The notes under the pieces are model-generated. The model saw only the letters and a list, made by a program, of their open reading frames with translations. It did not search any database and was not told the origin of the DNA. From assembly GCA_000531095.1 (NCBI GenBank), contig HG799463.1:975988-1039987 (forward strand): a DNA stretch of 64,000 bases. The letters run 5' to 3'. Both the position numbers and the translations under genes were made by a program. This document shows, one piece after another, positions 18,847 through 27,772 of this stretch (position 1 is the first letter of the stretch; every line of letters begins with the position of its first letter). Source of the DNA: Gemmata massiliana. GTDB lineage: Bacteria > Planctomycetota > Planctomycetia > Gemmatales > Gemmataceae.

Positions 18847-19163
18847 TACAGATTTTAATTGTATTTTAGTTCACTATTGGATATGATTTCACAATTGGCT
18901 CGTTGCGCATACACGCAAGGTGTAATCGAGCGGCCGGTGTGAGCCAGTTGGTGGCAGGCGCAATCGGTGTTCACAGAATGCGACTGTTAGCATTTTATCC
19001 CCAAATACCGAGCGAAAGCTCGTTGCCGACCTCGAAAACCTCGGTGTTTTGTGCAATCGGGGCGGGAAAAGTGCCTCGCCGGGCCAGAATGTTAGCAAAT
19101 GTTAGCCTGGCGGTCCGGGGCGAACTTGTCGATCGAAATTGCAACTTGTGGTGAAGCTCTCCC
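18847..19163. other. Intergenic stretch with no gene seen
   Basis: These 317 bases separate the MITE-like element from the Gfo/Idh/MocA gene. A half-copy of the family M end (CGGCCGGTGTGAGCCAG) lies near 18931-18950 without its partner. I see no convincing gene. The region should hold the promoter of the oxidoreductase gene. Its base composition is less GC-rich than its neighbours. Confidence 0.5.
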
Positions 19164-20399
19164 ATGACACCAATGCGTGTTGCTCTCGTCGGTTGCGGGA
19201 AGGTCGCGGGGATTCACGCGGCGGCACTCGCGGCGATACCCGATGCGGAACTCGTTGCAGCATGCGACGTGAGCGCGGACCGCGCGGGCGCCTTCGCCGC
19301 GAAGTACGGCGCCAAACCGTTTACCGATCTCGGTACGATGCTCCGCGACGCTCGAGCGGACGCGATTATCATTTGCACGCCGCACCCCCTACACGCGGAA
19401 GCCGCGATCCAAGCGGCGGAAGCCGGGGTTCACGTGCTCGTCGAGAAGCCGCTCGCCGCGAGCCTCGACGACTGCGACCGGATGCTGGCGGCCGCGAAGC
19501 GGGGCGGGGCCACGCTCGGCGTCATCAGCCAGCGCCGGTTCATCGAGCCGGTGCAGCGCATGAAGCGCGCGATTGACGAGGGCAAGATCGGGAAGCCGGC
19601 GCTCGGTGTCTTCATCCAGTACAGTTGGCGCGACGCGGCGTACTACCTCTCGGACCCGTGGCGCGGGAAGTGGGACACCGAGGGCGGCGGCGTGCTCGTG
19701 AACCAGTCGCCGCACCAACTCGACATCCTCCTGTGGCTGATGGGACCGGTCGCCGAAGTGAGCGGCTACTGGGCGAACCTGAACCACCCGACCGTGGAAG
19801 TGGACGACACCGCGGTCGCATCGATTCGGTTCAAGAACGGCGGGTTGGGTTCGATCATCACAAGCCTCTCGCAGAAACCGGGCATTTACACGAAGGTCCA
19901 CATTCACGGCTCCCTCGGAGCATCAGTCGGCGTCGAAACGGACCGCGGCGCGACGTTCATTGCGGGCGTATCCGAGATAATGGAGCCGCCGCTCACCGAT
20001 TTGTGGACGGTCCCCGGCGAGGAAAAGCAACTCGCGGAGTTCCAGATGCAAGACCGGGCGAGCTTCACCAGCGTGAACGCCACGGTTTACTACCACATGC
20101 TCCAGATTCGCGACTTTTTGCAGGCAATCCGCGAGAACCGCCCGCCGCTCGTGACCGGCGAAGACGGGCGCGCGGTGGTGGAGCTGTTCAGCGCGATTTA
20201 CCGTTCCAATCAAGAGAAACGAGCGATCATGCTCCCGCTCGCGCCACCAGAAGAGAAGTGGGCGGTGTGTCGCACGGATGACAACGGCAACACGTTCGTC
20301 GTGCGCGAGCACCTGACGCGGACCGAGGCCGATCGCGTTGTGGCCGAGTTCGAGGCACGCGGCCATAAGCAGACATACTGGACCGAACGCGCGAAGTAA
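19164..20399 (+). CDS. Gfo/Idh/MocA-family oxidoreductase
   Basis: The 411-residue NAD(P)-dependent dehydrogenase opens with the Rossmann motif RVALVGCGKVAGIHAAAL. The family's EKP motif is present (HVLVEKPLAASLDD, near 94), followed by the substrate-side GGGVLVNQSPHQLDILLW segment (near 173) with the catalytic-site His. Members oxidise, reduce or epimerise sugars and inositols. A second ATG at 19173 is possible. There is no Tat signal, so it is cytoplasmic. With the TIM-barrel isomerase upstream it may form a sugar-modifying pair, though a MITE-like element and 493 bases separate them. Confidence 0.92.
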   Translation: MTPMRVALVGCGKVAGIHAAALAAIPDAELVAACDVSADRAGAFAAKYGAKPFTDLGTMLRDARADAIIICTPHPLHAEAAIQAAEAGVHVLVEKPLAASLDDCDRMLAAAKRGGATLGVISQRRFIEPVQRMKRAIDEGKIGKPALGVFIQYSWRDAAYYLSDPWRGKWDTEGGGVLVNQSPHQLDILLWLMGPVAEVSGYWANLNHPTVEVDDTAVASIRFKNGGLGSIITSLSQKPGIYTKVHIHGSLGASVGVETDRGATFIAGVSEIMEPPLTDLWTVPGEEKQLAEFQMQDRASFTSVNATVYYHMLQIRDFLQAIRENRPPLVTGEDGRAVVELFSAIYRSNQEKRAIMLPLAPPEEKWAVCRTDDNGNTFVVREHLTRTEADRVVAEFEARGHKQTYWTERAK

Positions 20400-20404
20400 C
20401 GGAC

Positions 20405-20444
20405 CGGCATCACCCCGGTGCCGGCCGGCACCGGGGTGATGCCG
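20405..20444. repeat. Perfect 40-bp palindrome after the oxidoreductase gene
   Basis: CGGCATCACCCCGGTGCCGG is followed immediately by its exact reverse complement. It starts 5 bases after the oxidoreductase stop codon. There is no T-tract. It is unrelated in sequence to the family P palindromes but sits in the same position relative to a gene end. Confidence 0.8.
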
Positions 20445-20734
20445 ACAAGGAGTACATCGGGGGGCCAACACCGGCACGCAGACGGTGGTGCCCCTGGTGC
20501 GGGCGAGCGCGTGAAGGCCCAGTTGAGCCAGTTCCAGGTGCCGCGGCAGATGTCGCGCGGCGTATTCGGTCGGCACACTCGGGCGCTTCGAGTGGCGGCC
20601 CGTTGGTGGATCGGCGGGCCGCTGTTACCCGCTCAGAACCTACCCGACCGCCGCCCGACGGAACCAGAACTTATTGCACAACACCCCTACTGACAGGATC
20701 GGCCAGATCCGCTTGTCAACAAGGAACCGAAGAC

Positions 20735-21826
20735 GTGAACGCGACCGCATTCGTGCTGCTCACCTGCCTCACTGCGCCGCCGGAACCACCGACGGTCGTA
20801 AAAGCGGAACCGGACGCGGCCCTCAACTCCCGGTTCCGACTCAAAGACGGCTGGGTCGGTGGCGACGGCGCGTTCTCGGTGGCGCTTTCGGACAAGCGAG
20901 CGTTGTGGTTGTTCAGTGACACGTGGGTCGGTACCGTGCGCGACGGCAAGCGCAAAGACGTAACGATGGTGAACAATACCGTCGGCGTTCAAGACGGCAC
21001 GGGTGTTGATGCGAAGTTCACTTTCGCAGTTCAAAAGGGAACGAACGGTAAACCCGCCGCAATCTTCACCCCGCCGGACGGAAAGGGGTGGTTCTGGCAG
21101 TTCGCGGGGCACTTCGCGGACGACAAACTGCACGTGTTCTTACCGCGCTTCGAGAAGACAAGCGATCCCGGTGCGTTCGGCTTCAAGGCGCTCGACCTGT
21201 GGCTCGGCACGGTCGAAAAGCCCGACGCGGACCCGCTGAAGTGGAAGACGAAGTATGCGAAAGTCCCGTTCGCCGCGTTCGACGGCGGGCGCAAGTTCGC
21301 GTTCGGCTCCTCGGTACTCACGGTCGGCGAGCACGCTTACGTCTACGGCTACGAAGAAAAGCCGGGCAAGCCGTTCCCGACGCGGAAGCTGCTCACGGCC
21401 CGCGTCCGGGCGAACAAGCTCGCGGACTTTGACGCCTGGCGCTTCCTCGCGAACGATGCGTGGAAGGCCGACGCCAAGGACGCAACCGGTCAAACGAGCG
21501 GCCTCGGGACCGAGTTCTCCGTGAGCTACCTGCCGGGGCTGAAACGGTACGTGCTCGTTTCCACCGACGACGGTTTGTCGGACCGTATCGTGGGGCGGTT
21601 CGCGTCCGCGCCCGAAGGTCCGTGGTCGGCGCCGGTGCTCCTCTACACGTGCCCGGAGATGAAGAAAGACAAGAAGGTGTTCTCCTACGCGGGTAAGTCC
21701 CACGCCCACCTCGCGACCGGCAACGAACTCGTGATCTCCTACGTCGTCAACTCGTTCGACCTGGCGCCGGTCATCAACAACGCGGACCTGTACTGGCCCA
21801 CGTTCGTCCGCGTGCAATTGAAGTAG
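20735..21826 (+). CDS. Exported beta-propeller-like protein (DUF4185/DUF5005-like)
   Basis: Start chosen at GTG 20735: AAGGAA lies 9-14 bases upstream and the protein then begins with a short hydrophobic segment (ATAFVLLTCLTA). The longer frame to 20603 is proline- and arginine-rich and not protein-like. The 363 residues show repeated WLFSDTWVG, WFWQFAGHF, AYVYGYEE and YVLVSTDDG blades, the pattern of five-bladed propellers related to glycoside hydrolase families 43/32/68 and to DUF4185/DUF5005. It is probably exported. No catalytic residues can be assigned with confidence. The 290 bases upstream hold no gene I can recognise. Confidence 0.72.
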   Translation: MNATAFVLLTCLTAPPEPPTVVKAEPDAALNSRFRLKDGWVGGDGAFSVALSDKRALWLFSDTWVGTVRDGKRKDVTMVNNTVGVQDGTGVDAKFTFAVQKGTNGKPAAIFTPPDGKGWFWQFAGHFADDKLHVFLPRFEKTSDPGAFGFKALDLWLGTVEKPDADPLKWKTKYAKVPFAAFDGGRKFAFGSSVLTVGEHAYVYGYEEKPGKPFPTRKLLTARVRANKLADFDAWRFLANDAWKADAKDATGQTSGLGTEFSVSYLPGLKRYVLVSTDDGLSDRIVGRFASAPEGPWSAPVLLYTCPEMKKDKKVFSYAGKSHAHLATGNELVISYVVNSFDLAPVINNADLYWPTFVRVQLK

Positions 21827-21831
21827 CGCGT

Positions 21832-23085
21832 TTAGAACAATCGCGGTTGGCGCTTCGGATCGGCGAGCGCGGTCATCAGTTTGCGCTGAGGGGAACTGAC
21901 GGGGTAGTCCGCGAGATCGGTCGGCGATACCCACTTCGCGTCCGCGTAAGACCCGGGCACGAATTTGCCGCCGGTGCGAGTTGCTTCCAGACACACGAGC
22001 GTGATCGCGTAGCGCGTCACACCGTGCTTGATGGCGAGTAGTTCCGCCCCCGGTTCGATGTCGAAACCGGTCAACTCCTTTGCCACACGCACGGCCGCAG
22101 AGTTGACGTCTTCGCCTTCCGTCCGCGGCGCGTGGGGCACCTCCCACATATTCTGCCAGCGCCCCGCGTCGGCCGGTCGTTGGCACAACAGCAGTTTGTC
22201 CCCGTCGCGAATCACCACGCCGACCTCGGCCACGTCCGTAATCGCGACCGGCTTCTTCTTGGGCGGGATCACGTCCTGAAGGTTATCGCGGTTCGCGATG
22301 CAGTGCGCCGAAACCGGGCATTTGTCGCACGCGGGCGCGGTGGGAGTGCAGATCAGGGCGCCGAGTTCCATCAGCGACTGATTGAAGTCTCCCGCGCGCT
22401 TTTGAGGCAACACGGCTTCGGCCGCGGACCACACCCACACTTTCCCCTCGCCCTCGCGTGGGTCTTTGCGATAGCCGAAGATCCGCGCGAGTACACGCAG
22501 ACTGTTCGCCTCGACGATCGGGAACGGGCGGTCGAACGCTTGCGACAGCACCGCGCCGAGAATGTACCGCCCCACGCCGGGCAGTGATTCCCACACCGCG
22601 GGATCGTCGGGAAGCTGGTGATCTGCACCCGCCCCGCCTTTTTCAGATGCCGGAAGGTGGTTCGCCACCAGTTCTTTTGCGGCCGCGTGCAGGTGCCGGG
22701 CGCGCCGGTAATAGCCCAGCCCCTCCCACAACTTCAGCACCCGCTGCTCGTCGGCTGCCGCCAGCGCGCGGACGTTCGGCAGCGCGGCCATGAAGCGCTC
22801 GAAGTACGGCACCACAGCCGCGACGGTCGTTTGTTGAAGCATGACCTCGCTGATCCAAACGCGGTAGGCGTCGCGCGGGGCCGTGAGTTGGCCCGTCGCA
22901 TCGCGGCGCCAGGGGAGATCGCGCTGGTAGGCGTCGAACCAGTTGAGGAGTTTGGTGCGAAGGCCGGTGAGCGTGCGGCCGGACCAGCCTTCGGGGAGTT
23001 CCCAGTTCCGCGTTCCGCGTTCCAAGTTAGGCCGGGGGTGGAGGGGAAAGCCGCACGAGTTTGAAGCGTGTAGCGCGGGCGCCAC
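21832..23085 (-). CDS. mutY: A/G-specific adenine glycosylase MutY
   Basis: The enzyme removes adenine mispaired with 8-oxoguanine. The HhH-GPD core includes WISEVMLQQTTV with the catalytic Glu and the hairpin LPGVGRYILGAVL. Where the family usually has VDGN with the second catalytic Asp, the sequence reads IVEANSLRVLAR (Glu near 192). The 4Fe-4S ligands C-x6-C-x2-C-x5-C are intact (CTPTAPACDKCPVSAHC). A C-terminal NUDIX-like domain (about 285-410) is present. The start is uncertain: the GTG at 23085 lies inside an inverted repeat, and a TTG at 23025 is the only other candidate before the conserved core. It converges with the propeller gene, 5 bases apart. Confidence 0.9.
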   Translation of the reverse strand: MAPALHASNSCGFPLHPRPNLERGTRNWELPEGWSGRTLTGLRTKLLNWFDAYQRDLPWRRDATGQLTAPRDAYRVWISEVMLQQTTVAAVVPYFERFMAALPNVRALAAADEQRVLKLWEGLGYYRRARHLHAAAKELVANHLPASEKGGAGADHQLPDDPAVWESLPGVGRYILGAVLSQAFDRPFPIVEANSLRVLARIFGYRKDPREGEGKVWVWSAAEAVLPQKRAGDFNQSLMELGALICTPTAPACDKCPVSAHCIANRDNLQDVIPPKKKPVAITDVAEVGVVIRDGDKLLLCQRPADAGRWQNMWEVPHAPRTEGEDVNSAAVRVAKELTGFDIEPGAELLAIKHGVTRYAITLVCLEATRTGGKFVPGSYADAKWVSPTDLADYPVSSPQRKLMTALADPKRQPRLF

Positions 23086-23099
23086 TCACTTCAAACTCG
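23056..23099 (-). terminator. Imperfect hairpin after the FHA gene
   Basis: CGAGTTTGAAG on the left pairs with CTTCAAACTCG on the right. The inner bases continue with three mismatches, making a 21-bp stem with a 2-base loop. It lies 31 bases past the FHA-gene stop in the minus direction and overlaps the presumed start of mutY. There is no obvious T-tract, so its role as a terminator is inferred. Confidence 0.45.
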
Positions 23100-23129
23100 C
23101 GATGAGAAATGGTGATCGAAAACGTGAGG

Positions 23130-23924
23130 CTACTTGGGGCGGCGCATGTACTGGCGAAGGAGGTCGTTGGCCGCGTTCGTCATGTCTTCGCGGCTCTGGA
23201 CTTTCTTCGGATCTTTCTTCTCTTCGACTTTCGAGCCTTCGCCAGTGCCCGCGAGCGGGGACGGCATCTCCATTACGGTGCTCCCTTCGGGAACGTTACC
23301 GTTGCCGTCGTCGTCCATTCCGAGCAGCATCGCCGCGATGCGGTCGTGATCGTCGTCGCTCGTCGTTTCCGAGGACGTTGTGAGCGCCGGCGATTCTTTC
23401 GAGGGGGGCTTGGGTGCCGGCGTTTCCTTCGACGGTGCGGGCTTGGTCGCCGGGACCGACTTGGGCGCGCCCGGGGCCGTTACGCCCGACTTCGCCGGGG
23501 CCGGGGTGGTGTCGCGGACCGGGGCTTTCGGGGCCGTGGCCGCGGTCGCGGCTTTCACCGCGGCGAGGGCCGCCGCCGTTTCCGCCGAACCGCCCGGCAG
23601 CGGGGTGCCATCGGTTTGAGGGGCGTTTCTCGCAATGCGCACGCGAAAGTCGAGGGGGCCAACTTGCAGCGCGGCACCGTCCTGGATCTCGACTTCCTTC
23701 GACTGGATCAGTTCGTAGTTGACCAGGGTGCCGTTCGTGCTGCCGCAGTCCTTGACGTACACTTTCCCGTCACGGATCAGCACCGCGCAGTGAACCTTGC
23801 TGATCGCGGGACTGGCCGGGCGAAGGTGGCACTGTTGGTCACGGCCAATGAGGAACTGCGCGCCTGTGAGTGGAATCGCGCGCCCCTCGTGAGCTCCCGC
23901 CGCAACGACCAAACTCACCTTCAT
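23130..23924 (-). CDS. FHA-domain protein with low-complexity tail
   Basis: Start chosen at ATG 23924 (MKVSLVVAAG), preceded by GAAGGCGG; this gives 264 residues. Residues 1-95 form an FHA domain with FLIGRDQQCHLRP, the Ser-x-x-His of AISKVHCAV and the STNGTLVN loop, all needed to bind phosphothreonine peptides. The next 110 residues are a Pro/Ala/Lys/Thr-rich linker. The C-terminus (DRIAAMLLGMDDDGNG and EDMTNAANDLLRQYMRRPK) is a short acidic-to-basic helical region. It is probably cytoplasmic and coupled to Ser/Thr kinase signalling, which planctomycetes use heavily. No kinase gene is adjacent. Confidence 0.88.
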   Translation of the reverse strand: MKVSLVVAAGAHEGRAIPLTGAQFLIGRDQQCHLRPASPAISKVHCAVLIRDGKVYVKDCGSTNGTLVNYELIQSKEVEIQDGAALQVGPLDFRVRIARNAPQTDGTPLPGGSAETAAALAAVKAATAATAPKAPVRDTTPAPAKSGVTAPGAPKSVPATKPAPSKETPAPKPPSKESPALTTSSETTSDDDHDRIAAMLLGMDDDGNGNVPEGSTVMEMPSPLAGTGEGSKVEEKKDPKKVQSREDMTNAANDLLRQYMRRPK

Positions 23925-24157
23925 ATTTTGTCCGCCTTCGCCGTTAGTCCGCCCGGTACGGGACGGGGGTGAAGAGCCGCGGAAGGGGGAAGCGCCAAAC
24001 GGCACGACAAATGTCGTGCTCGCGTCTGTTGCTGCCGACTTGCCGTCAACCCTCGCTGGGCTACGCTCAGATTGTGCGAGCCACTACGAGTCGCTGATGG
24101 GTTTATCGGTTAACCCTGGTGGCTGTGATCGTTATTCTACGTTATTGGGCGAGTGCG

Positions 24158-25687
24158 ATGCAACAGCCAGTTCACCCGATTCCGCGCAACCGGCACAAGT
24201 TTCACGCCGTTGCCACAATTGCGTCAATTTTGGGCCTCGCCGCGGGCATTATATCCCTAAGTGGGTGTGGTGATGCGCCGCCCACCACAAATGAGAAACC
24301 TAAACCCCACGACGGCGTGAAGTTAACGTTCAGTTGCCCGGACGCCGCGTTCGCCGGCGCGATCGAGCCGATGGTCCGCTCGTGGGAAGCGCGAACCGGC
24401 GCCAAAGTGGCGCTCACGCGCGACGCCATGACGCCGACCGATTACGCCGACCTCGCGGTCATTTCCGCGGGGCAACTCGGGGAGTGGGCCGAACCGGGGC
24501 ACCTGGTGGCGCTCCCGACCAAGTTCCGCGGGGGCGATCACCCGCTCCAGTGGTTCGGGTTCCTGACGGACTCGGCCGACCGCCTCGCCGAGTGGGGCGC
24601 GAAAACCCAAGCGATCCCGCTCACCGGCGACGGTTACCTCGTGGTGTACCGGGCGGACCGGTTCGGGGATCAGGCAACCAGCCTCGATTTCGTGAACCAG
24701 TTCCGGCGCCCGCTCGCCCCGCCCGCGACGTGGCAGGAATTCGCCGTTATCGCCGAGTTCTTCGCGAAGCGCGACAAGAAACCGAGCCTCCCGCCGCTTT
24801 CGACCGATCCCGCCCGGGCGCTCGACTTCTTTTCGCGCGTCGCGTCGTCAATGGACCGGCCCGCGTTCAGCGAAAAGGATCTGGACGGCCCGAAGGACAC
24901 CGAGCGCATGGCGTTTCAGTTCGCCATGCAGACCGGCGCCCCGCGGCTCAAGGCGCCCGGCTTCGAGGCCGCCGCCGAGTGGTTCGCGGGCCTGCACGCG
25001 ACGGGGGGCCTGCCCGTGGGCGGTTCGGACGATCCCGTCGCCGCACTCGCCGAGAACCGGGCGGTCCTCGCGCTCGTGTCACTCGACCAACTCGCCCGGT
25101 TCCCGCGTGAGAACGGCGCCGTTCCCGCGCGGTTCGGACTGGCGAGCGTACCCGGTTCGTCCCGGTACTTCGTCTCGGCGAAGAGCACGCACATCGACGT
25201 CCCGGCACCGGGCACCAACTATGTCCCGCACTTCTCCGGCGGGCGCCTCGGCGTGGTTCGCGCGCGCTGCACGACGCCCGAGGTCGCGTTCGACCTACTC
25301 GCCGAACTCGGCGGACCGGCCCGCAGCGCCGAACTGATTAGCACACCGGGGCTTGGCGCCGGACCGACCCGCAGCGCCCATTTGACCCCCGATCACATTT
25401 TGCTCTGGCTCGGCTACGGGTTCGACGCCGAGCGCTCGAAGACCCTTCAAGACGCACTGCGGCACTACGTCGGCCAAACGGTGAAGAACCCGACTTACGG
25501 GCTTCGCGGCCCTGACCGCGCGCCCCTGACCGAAGCGGGCGGAAACGCGGTCCGGAAGCTCGGTACGGGGACCAAACCGGGCGACGTGTTGACCGAGGCG
25601 ATCAGTGCGTGGAACGCGATCGACGCCAAAGCTCCAGACAAGACCGCGCTCATCCAGTGGCGCAAACGAGCTGCGGGTTTGAACTGA
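24158..25687 (+). CDS. Extracellular solute-binding lipoprotein-like protein
   Basis: Start chosen at ATG 24158, giving 509 residues with a lipoprotein signal ending ISLSGC. The mature part resembles family 1 solute-binding proteins of ABC transporters: PMVRSWEARTGAKVALTRD, a motif of strand-helix lobes such as YADLAVISAGQLGEW, and a hinge-like IPLTGDGYLVVYRADRFG. FEAAAEWFAGLHATGGLP is also typical. No permease or ATPase genes are adjacent, so it is an orphan binding protein or a sensor-like relative. Being lipid-anchored, it should lie outside the cytoplasmic membrane. The ligand is unknown. Confidence 0.78.
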   Translation: MQQPVHPIPRNRHKFHAVATIASILGLAAGIISLSGCGDAPPTTNEKPKPHDGVKLTFSCPDAAFAGAIEPMVRSWEARTGAKVALTRDAMTPTDYADLAVISAGQLGEWAEPGHLVALPTKFRGGDHPLQWFGFLTDSADRLAEWGAKTQAIPLTGDGYLVVYRADRFGDQATSLDFVNQFRRPLAPPATWQEFAVIAEFFAKRDKKPSLPPLSTDPARALDFFSRVASSMDRPAFSEKDLDGPKDTERMAFQFAMQTGAPRLKAPGFEAAAEWFAGLHATGGLPVGGSDDPVAALAENRAVLALVSLDQLARFPRENGAVPARFGLASVPGSSRYFVSAKSTHIDVPAPGTNYVPHFSGGRLGVVRARCTTPEVAFDLLAELGGPARSAELISTPGLGAGPTRSAHLTPDHILLWLGYGFDAERSKTLQDALRHYVGQTVKNPTYGLRGPDRAPLTEAGGNAVRKLGTGTKPGDVLTEAISAWNAIDAKAPDKTALIQWRKRAAGLN

Positions 25688-25710
25688 GCCTCGCGGAGAA
25701 GTCCGTGGTC

Positions 25711-25783
25711 TTTGGTTTGGTGGTACAGGCCCGAGGCCTGTGGAAGACTTCCATAGGCCTCGGGCCTGTACCACCAAACCAAA
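25711..25783. repeat. 73-bp near-perfect palindrome (family P, copy 2)
   Basis: Two 36-base arms around one central base differ at a single position. The left arm begins TTTGGTTTGGTGGTACAGGC. It starts 23 bases after the solute-binding gene stop. The inner part has the same core as the 17571 palindrome (ACAGGCC, GGCCTGTGGAAG), so the two are members of one family. Confidence 0.85.
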
Positions 25784-25920
25784 ACCCAAGCTCTCAATAC
25801 ACGAACCGCGACGGATTGCGCGTGGTGAGGTGCTTAGAGGTACCGCCGCGTAAGCGGGCTTGAGCTTCTGATGTCCCGGCTCCATTGGAGCTACTCACTC
25901 ATAGAGCGAGCGACGCTTTG

Positions 25921-25962
25921 AAACGATGCGGCCCGCCGATCTTTCGGCGGGCCGCATCGTTT
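25921..25962 (-). terminator. Strong bidirectional hairpin terminator
   Basis: AAACGATGCGGCCCGCCGA pairs perfectly with TCGGCGGGCCGCATCGTTT around TCTT: a 19-bp stem, 19 bases past the stop of the EF-hand gene on the minus strand. A run of Ts follows on the plus strand, so it can also end transcripts from the left. Confidence 0.8.
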
Positions 25963-25981
25963 TAGACTTCAGAAGGAAACG

Positions 25982-27394
25982 TTACCCTTTCTTGTTGAAG
26001 GGGTTGCCTTTCCGTTCGCCCTTCCGTTCTTCGCTCCCCCGGTCGCCGCGGTCCCCGCGATCGCCACCTTTGGGGCCACCCATACCCGGACCGCCACCGC
26101 CCGGCCCAAAACTACCGGGGCCGAAGCCACCCGGTCCTCGTCCCGGACCCTTCGGTTCGTTACCGCCGGCCACTGAACCGATGCCCCAGTTGGCGGGGCG
26201 AGTGCCGTTTTCTTCGTAGTTTGCGATCTTCGCGTCGATGCTCTGTTGGCGGGTGAACCGCAAGTACTCATCTGCGGTCACGAACCCGTCGTTGTTAAGG
26301 TCCATGTTCATGAAATCTTGGATGTCTTTGCCGGCCTTGCGCCACTCGTAGAGGCCGACCTGTCCGTCCTTGTCGGTGTCGTCTTGCTCGAACCACGACG
26401 GAAGATCCTTCGGTAACTTGCCGTAGCGCATCGCGATCGGCTTCTCTTCTTCGGTTTCTCGCTTCTCGAATTGGCGCTGGTCCCCACCGCCCCAACCGTT
26501 CTCGCCACCGCCCCATCCGCCGAAACTGCCCCCGAAACCACCGGGGCCACCGCCCCAGTTGCCCGGGCCACCCGGACCCATACCGCCGGGGCCGCGCCCC
26601 GGACCGCCGCCGTTACCCGCGGACGCCGCGCGTGCCGCTTCGTTCGCGGCGTGATACTCGAGGTACTGGGCTTTCGACATGGTGCCGCTCTCGGGCAGCG
26701 GTCGGCCGCCCATGCGTTCGGTCATGTTTTTCAGGAAGTCGCGCGTTTGCGGGGGGATCGCGCCGAGATCAACGGTGTCGCCGGTGCTGTTCGTGAGTCG
26801 TTGGAGCATCGACCAGCCACGTTCGGGGTCTATTCCGCGGCCCATTCCGCCGCCGCCACCTGGCCCGCCGCCCGGCCCCATACTACCGGGGCCACCGCCC
26901 GCACCCGGGAACCCGCCACCACCGGGGGCACCCGGGAACCCGCCACCGTTACCACGGTCGCGTCCGCCACCCGGCCCCGTGCCACCGCCAGAGCCACCCG
27001 GGAACCCACCACCGGGAAAACCTCCGCTACCGGGGAACCCGCCACCGCCCGGTCCCATGCCACCACCCTGGAATCCACCGCCTCCCGCACCGGGGAACCC
27101 GCCACCACCGCCTTGGAAGCCGCCGCCGTTACCGCGATCGCGACCTCCTCCACCGGGGCCGCCTTGGAAGCCACTACCTCCCGCGCCGGGGAAGCCCCCA
27201 CCCTGGAAGCCACCGCCACCGGCACCGGGGAACCCGCCACCGCCACCGCCCGGGAAGCCGCCGCCACCGCCGTTATCCCGCCCGAAACCACCCTTTCCGC
27301 CCTTACCACCGCCGGGTTGAGCTGGTGTGGGGGTCGGGTCGAGGAGGACGATCAGACCGAGCATGCCGGAAAACGCGAGCCACTTCTTCCACAT
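25982..27394 (-). CDS. Exported glycine-rich protein with EF-hand motifs
   Basis: Start chosen at ATG 27394 (MWKKWLAFSGMLGLIVLL), giving a Sec signal and 470 residues. The first third is a low-complexity Gly/Phe/Pro tract (blocks such as GGGGFPGAGG) repeated about 15 times. Two EF-hand-like calcium loops follow in the second half: DTDKDGQVGLYEW and DLNNDGFVTADEY, both with the acidic positions filled, and a third partial hand lies around MSKAQYLEYHA. Exported EF-hand proteins with Gly-rich tracts are frequent in Gemmata relatives; a calcium-dependent surface role is inferred. The tract is encoded by GC-rich DNA and may vary in length between strains. Confidence 0.82.
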   Translation of the reverse strand: MWKKWLAFSGMLGLIVLLDPTPTPAQPGGGKGGKGGFGRDNGGGGGFPGGGGGGFPGAGGGGFQGGGFPGAGGSGFQGGPGGGGRDRGNGGGFQGGGGGFPGAGGGGFQGGGMGPGGGGFPGSGGFPGGGFPGGSGGGTGPGGGRDRGNGGGFPGAPGGGGFPGAGGGPGSMGPGGGPGGGGGMGRGIDPERGWSMLQRLTNSTGDTVDLGAIPPQTRDFLKNMTERMGGRPLPESGTMSKAQYLEYHAANEAARAASAGNGGGPGRGPGGMGPGGPGNWGGGPGGFGGSFGGWGGGENGWGGGDQRQFEKRETEEEKPIAMRYGKLPKDLPSWFEQDDTDKDGQVGLYEWRKAGKDIQDFMNMDLNNDGFVTADEYLRFTRQQSIDAKIANYEENGTRPANWGIGSVAGGNEPKGPGRGPGGFGPGSFGPGGGGPGMGGPKGGDRGDRGDRGSEERKGERKGNPFNKKG

Positions 27395-27772
27395 GGCGAT
27401 ACCCCAAAAATGGGCAGCATATGTCAATGGTGATACTAACCCTAAGTGCCCCAACAAGTCACGGGGCATTCGCGAAAGTCTCACCTTACTTTCAGAAATG
27501 AATGTGCCCGTTTTTGTGTTTGGTCAACGAGCGCAATGTGTACTTGTTAAACGCCAAAGCCGGCGCATCGGAGACAACACGCGCCACCAAATCTCGTGTG
27601 TGAGCTTGGGCGACCTCGTCCGTCATTCCTTTTTGAACCCGTCGCACCAGTCGGGTAAAGTGGATTATGAATTCCGCGTGACCGGCGCGTGAAGCCGAAA
27701 ACCCGCCTCGACCCAACTGAGCGGTGTTCGGAACCTGCCAATTATCCTTCTTTTGCCAGGGCCATTTACCCC
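27395..27772. other. Divergent intergenic region, no gene seen
   Basis: These 378 bases separate the minus-strand EF-hand gene from the plus-strand tricorn gene and must hold both promoters. Composition is markedly more AT-rich than the genes on either side. I could not support a specific promoter or operator. Confidence 0.5.

Noticed and set aside
20445..20734. Possible small gene between the palindrome and the propeller gene
   Set aside because: Several frames are open but none has a ribosome site or a plausible protein; composition is Pro/Arg/His-rich in all.
26830..27320. Regular tandem pattern that could suggest a CRISPR array
   Set aside because: The spacing is that of Gly-rich codon repeats (about 9-24 bases) inside one reading frame, without fixed repeats and unique spacers of CRISPR length. 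No cas genes are near.
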